Shown one piece after another: positions 63,017 through 64,000 of a stretch of 64,000 nt of DNA. This DNA comes from an uncultured Holophagaceae bacterium (lineage in GTDB: Bacteria > Acidobacteriota > Holophagae > Holophagales > Holophagaceae), in contig CAIZZF010000026.1 of assembly GCA_903937385.1 (NCBI GenBank), positions 389,078-453,077 on the forward strand. Direction: 5' to 3'. The notes below the pieces were generated by a model, which did no database searches, was not told the DNA's origin, and saw only the letters and a program-made list of their open reading frames with translations. Position 1 is the stretch's first letter. Each line of letters starts with the position of its first letter. Made by a program: the position numbers and the translations under genes.

Positions 63017-64000
63017 CTACCGGGCGGCCTTCCGCAGAGCCTCGATCTTGTCGGTCTTCTCCCAGCTGAACTCGGGCCGCCCAAAGTGGCCATACGCCGC
63101 CGTGGCGCGGTAGATGGGCCGGCGCAGGTCCAGGCTCTCGATCATGGCCTTGGGGGTGCAGCTGAAGACCTCCCGCACGGCGCGGACGATGGCCTCGTCA
63201 GAGACCTGGCCGGTGCCGAAGGTGTCCACGGCGATGGACACCGGCTCAGCCACACCGATGGCGTAGGCCAGCTGGATCTCACAGCGGCGCGCCAGACCGG
63301 CGGCCACGATGTTCTTGGCAATGTAGCGGCCCATGTAGGCGGCGCTGCGATCCACCTTGCTGGGGTCCTTGCCGGAGAAGGCGCCGCCGCCGTGGTGGCC
63401 CGTGCCGCCGTAGGTGTCCACAATGATCTTGCGGCCCGTCAGGCCCGTGTCGCCCATGGGACCACCCACCACGAAGCGCCCGGTGGGGTTCACGTGGTAG
63501 ACCGTGTCCGCATCCAGCAGGTCCGCGGGCAGGACCGCCCGGATCACATCCAGGAGGATGCTGTCGCGGATGGCGTTCTGCAGGACATGCTCGTCATGCT
63601 GGGTGGAGATGACCACCGTGTGGATGCGCCTCACCTTGTCGCCATCAAACTCCATGGTGACCTGGCTCTTGCCGTCGGGCCGCAGCCAGGGCAGCTGGCC
63701 ATTCTTGCGAACCTCCGCCAGGCGCCGGGTGAGCAGGTGGGCGTAGTGGATGGGAGCGGGCATCAGCTCCGGCGTGTCGTCGCAGGCATAGCCGAACATC
63801 AGCCCCTGGTCACCGGCGCCGCCGGTGTCCACGCCCATGGCGATGTCCGGGCTCTGCTGGTCGATGGTGACCATGACCGCGCAGGTGTTGTAGTCGAAGC
63901 CCTTGATGTGGTGGTCGTAGCCGATGTCCTTGACCACCTCCCTCACCAGCTGGGCGACGGGGATGTAGGTCTGGGTGGTGATCTCGCCCGCCACCAGCAC
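63017..64000 (-). CDS. metK: S-adenosylmethionine synthetase, N-terminus beyond the right edge
   Basis: 327 residues are visible, running off the right edge, so roughly the first 55-65 residues are missing. Characteristic parts: [89 protein letters not shown] and the end [15 protein letters not shown]. It makes SAM from methionine and ATP. Any leader or riboswitch would be outside. The convergent neighbour stops 6 bp away. Confidence 0.96.
   Translation of the reverse strand: MLVAGEITTQTYIPVAQLVREVVKDIGYDHHIKGFDYNTCAVMVTIDQQSPDIAMGVDTGGAGDQGLMFGYACDDTPELMPAPIHYAHLLTRRLAEVRKNGQLPWLRPDGKSQVTMEFDGDKVRRIHTVVISTQHDEHVLQNAIRDSILLDVIRAVLPADLLDADTVYHVNPTGRFVVGGPMGDTGLTGRKIIVDTYGGTGHHGGGAFSGKDPSKVDRSAAYMGRYIAKNIVAAGLARRCEIQLAYAIGVAEPVSIAVDTFGTGQVSDEAIVRAVREVFSCTPKAMIESLDLRRPIYRATAAYGHFGRPEFSWEKTDKIEALRKAAR

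Noticed and set aside
63017-64000. SAM riboswitch or other metK leader
   Set aside because: The 5' end of metK lies beyond the window, so nothing can be seen.

Overview
The window is about 64 kb of very GC-rich chromosomal DNA from an aerobic or microaerobic Gram-negative bacterium. Gene content points to an acidobacterium, most likely of the Holophaga/Geothrix type: an Oar-like TonB-dependent receptor with an N-terminal carboxypeptidase-regulatory-like domain, many secreted peptidases, a bc/cbb3 respiratory operon and several two-component output proteins. The assignment is inferred from protein style only; there is no rRNA in the window. I see no prophage, insertion sequence, integron, CRISPR array or tRNA. 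Codon and base usage look uniform, apart from two AT-rich intergenic stretches (about 27.8-28.1 kb and 56.95-57.1 kb).

Layout. 0-8 kb is housekeeping: a DNA methyltransferase cut by the left edge, an Rrf2 regulator with three cysteines, rimI-tsaB, rpmB, dprA-topA, gph and an alpha/beta hydrolase. 8-15.7 kb is mixed: a secreted protein, an adenine/adenosine deaminase with an orphan BMP-type binding protein, an MFS exporter, a small-gene operon (DUF2164, CHMI-like isomerase, mini winged helix) and a TauE/SafE-like membrane protein. 15.6-27.7 kb is one minus-strand respiratory operon: ccoS-like, Rieske, cytochrome b, heptaheme cytochrome c, ccoN, ccoO, a second ccoS-like gene, a two-helix protein, a GltD-like flavin/Fe-S oxidoreductase, ccoG, a 53-residue membrane protein and ccoI. 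There is no ccoP and no cytochrome c1; the seven-heme protein is placed to do both jobs.

28-32.3 kb holds fadH, an AlkZ/YcaQ-like protein and an RpiR-type regulator. 32.4-41.8 kb looks like a catabolic locus: a TonB-dependent receptor, then a tight operon of exported cyanophycinase-like S51 peptidase, M14 carboxypeptidase, isoaspartyl dipeptidase, YfcC-type carrier and M28 aminopeptidase. This is what a cell would need to take apart cyanophycin or other beta-aspartyl/arginine-rich peptides. 42-50.6 kb has a secreted hydrolase, a CapA-like protein, a TPMT-like methyltransferase, a SsuABC/TauABC-type ABC transporter, a hemerythrin-HAD fusion and a split chromate transporter. 50.6-64 kb has a PPOX-fold protein, mutS, an L-2-hydroxyglutarate oxidase-like enzyme, a ThrE-like exporter, a papain-fold peptidase, clpB, three consecutive response regulators (HD-GYP, REC-only with a divergent tail, GGDEF) and metK cut by the right edge.

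The most notable signals are: the bc-cbb3 operon with its heptaheme cytochrome; the candidate cyanophycin/beta-aspartyl peptide operon; a recurring TANNCT-like box placed 5-7 nt before about ten start codons, which suggests leaderless transcription is common here; a diiron hemerythrin domain fused to a YihX-like HAD phosphatase; and a 34-codon upstream ORF coupled to the MFS gene. Coordinates use start codons chosen from overlaps, Shine-Dalgarno sites and family alignment from memory. No database search was possible.
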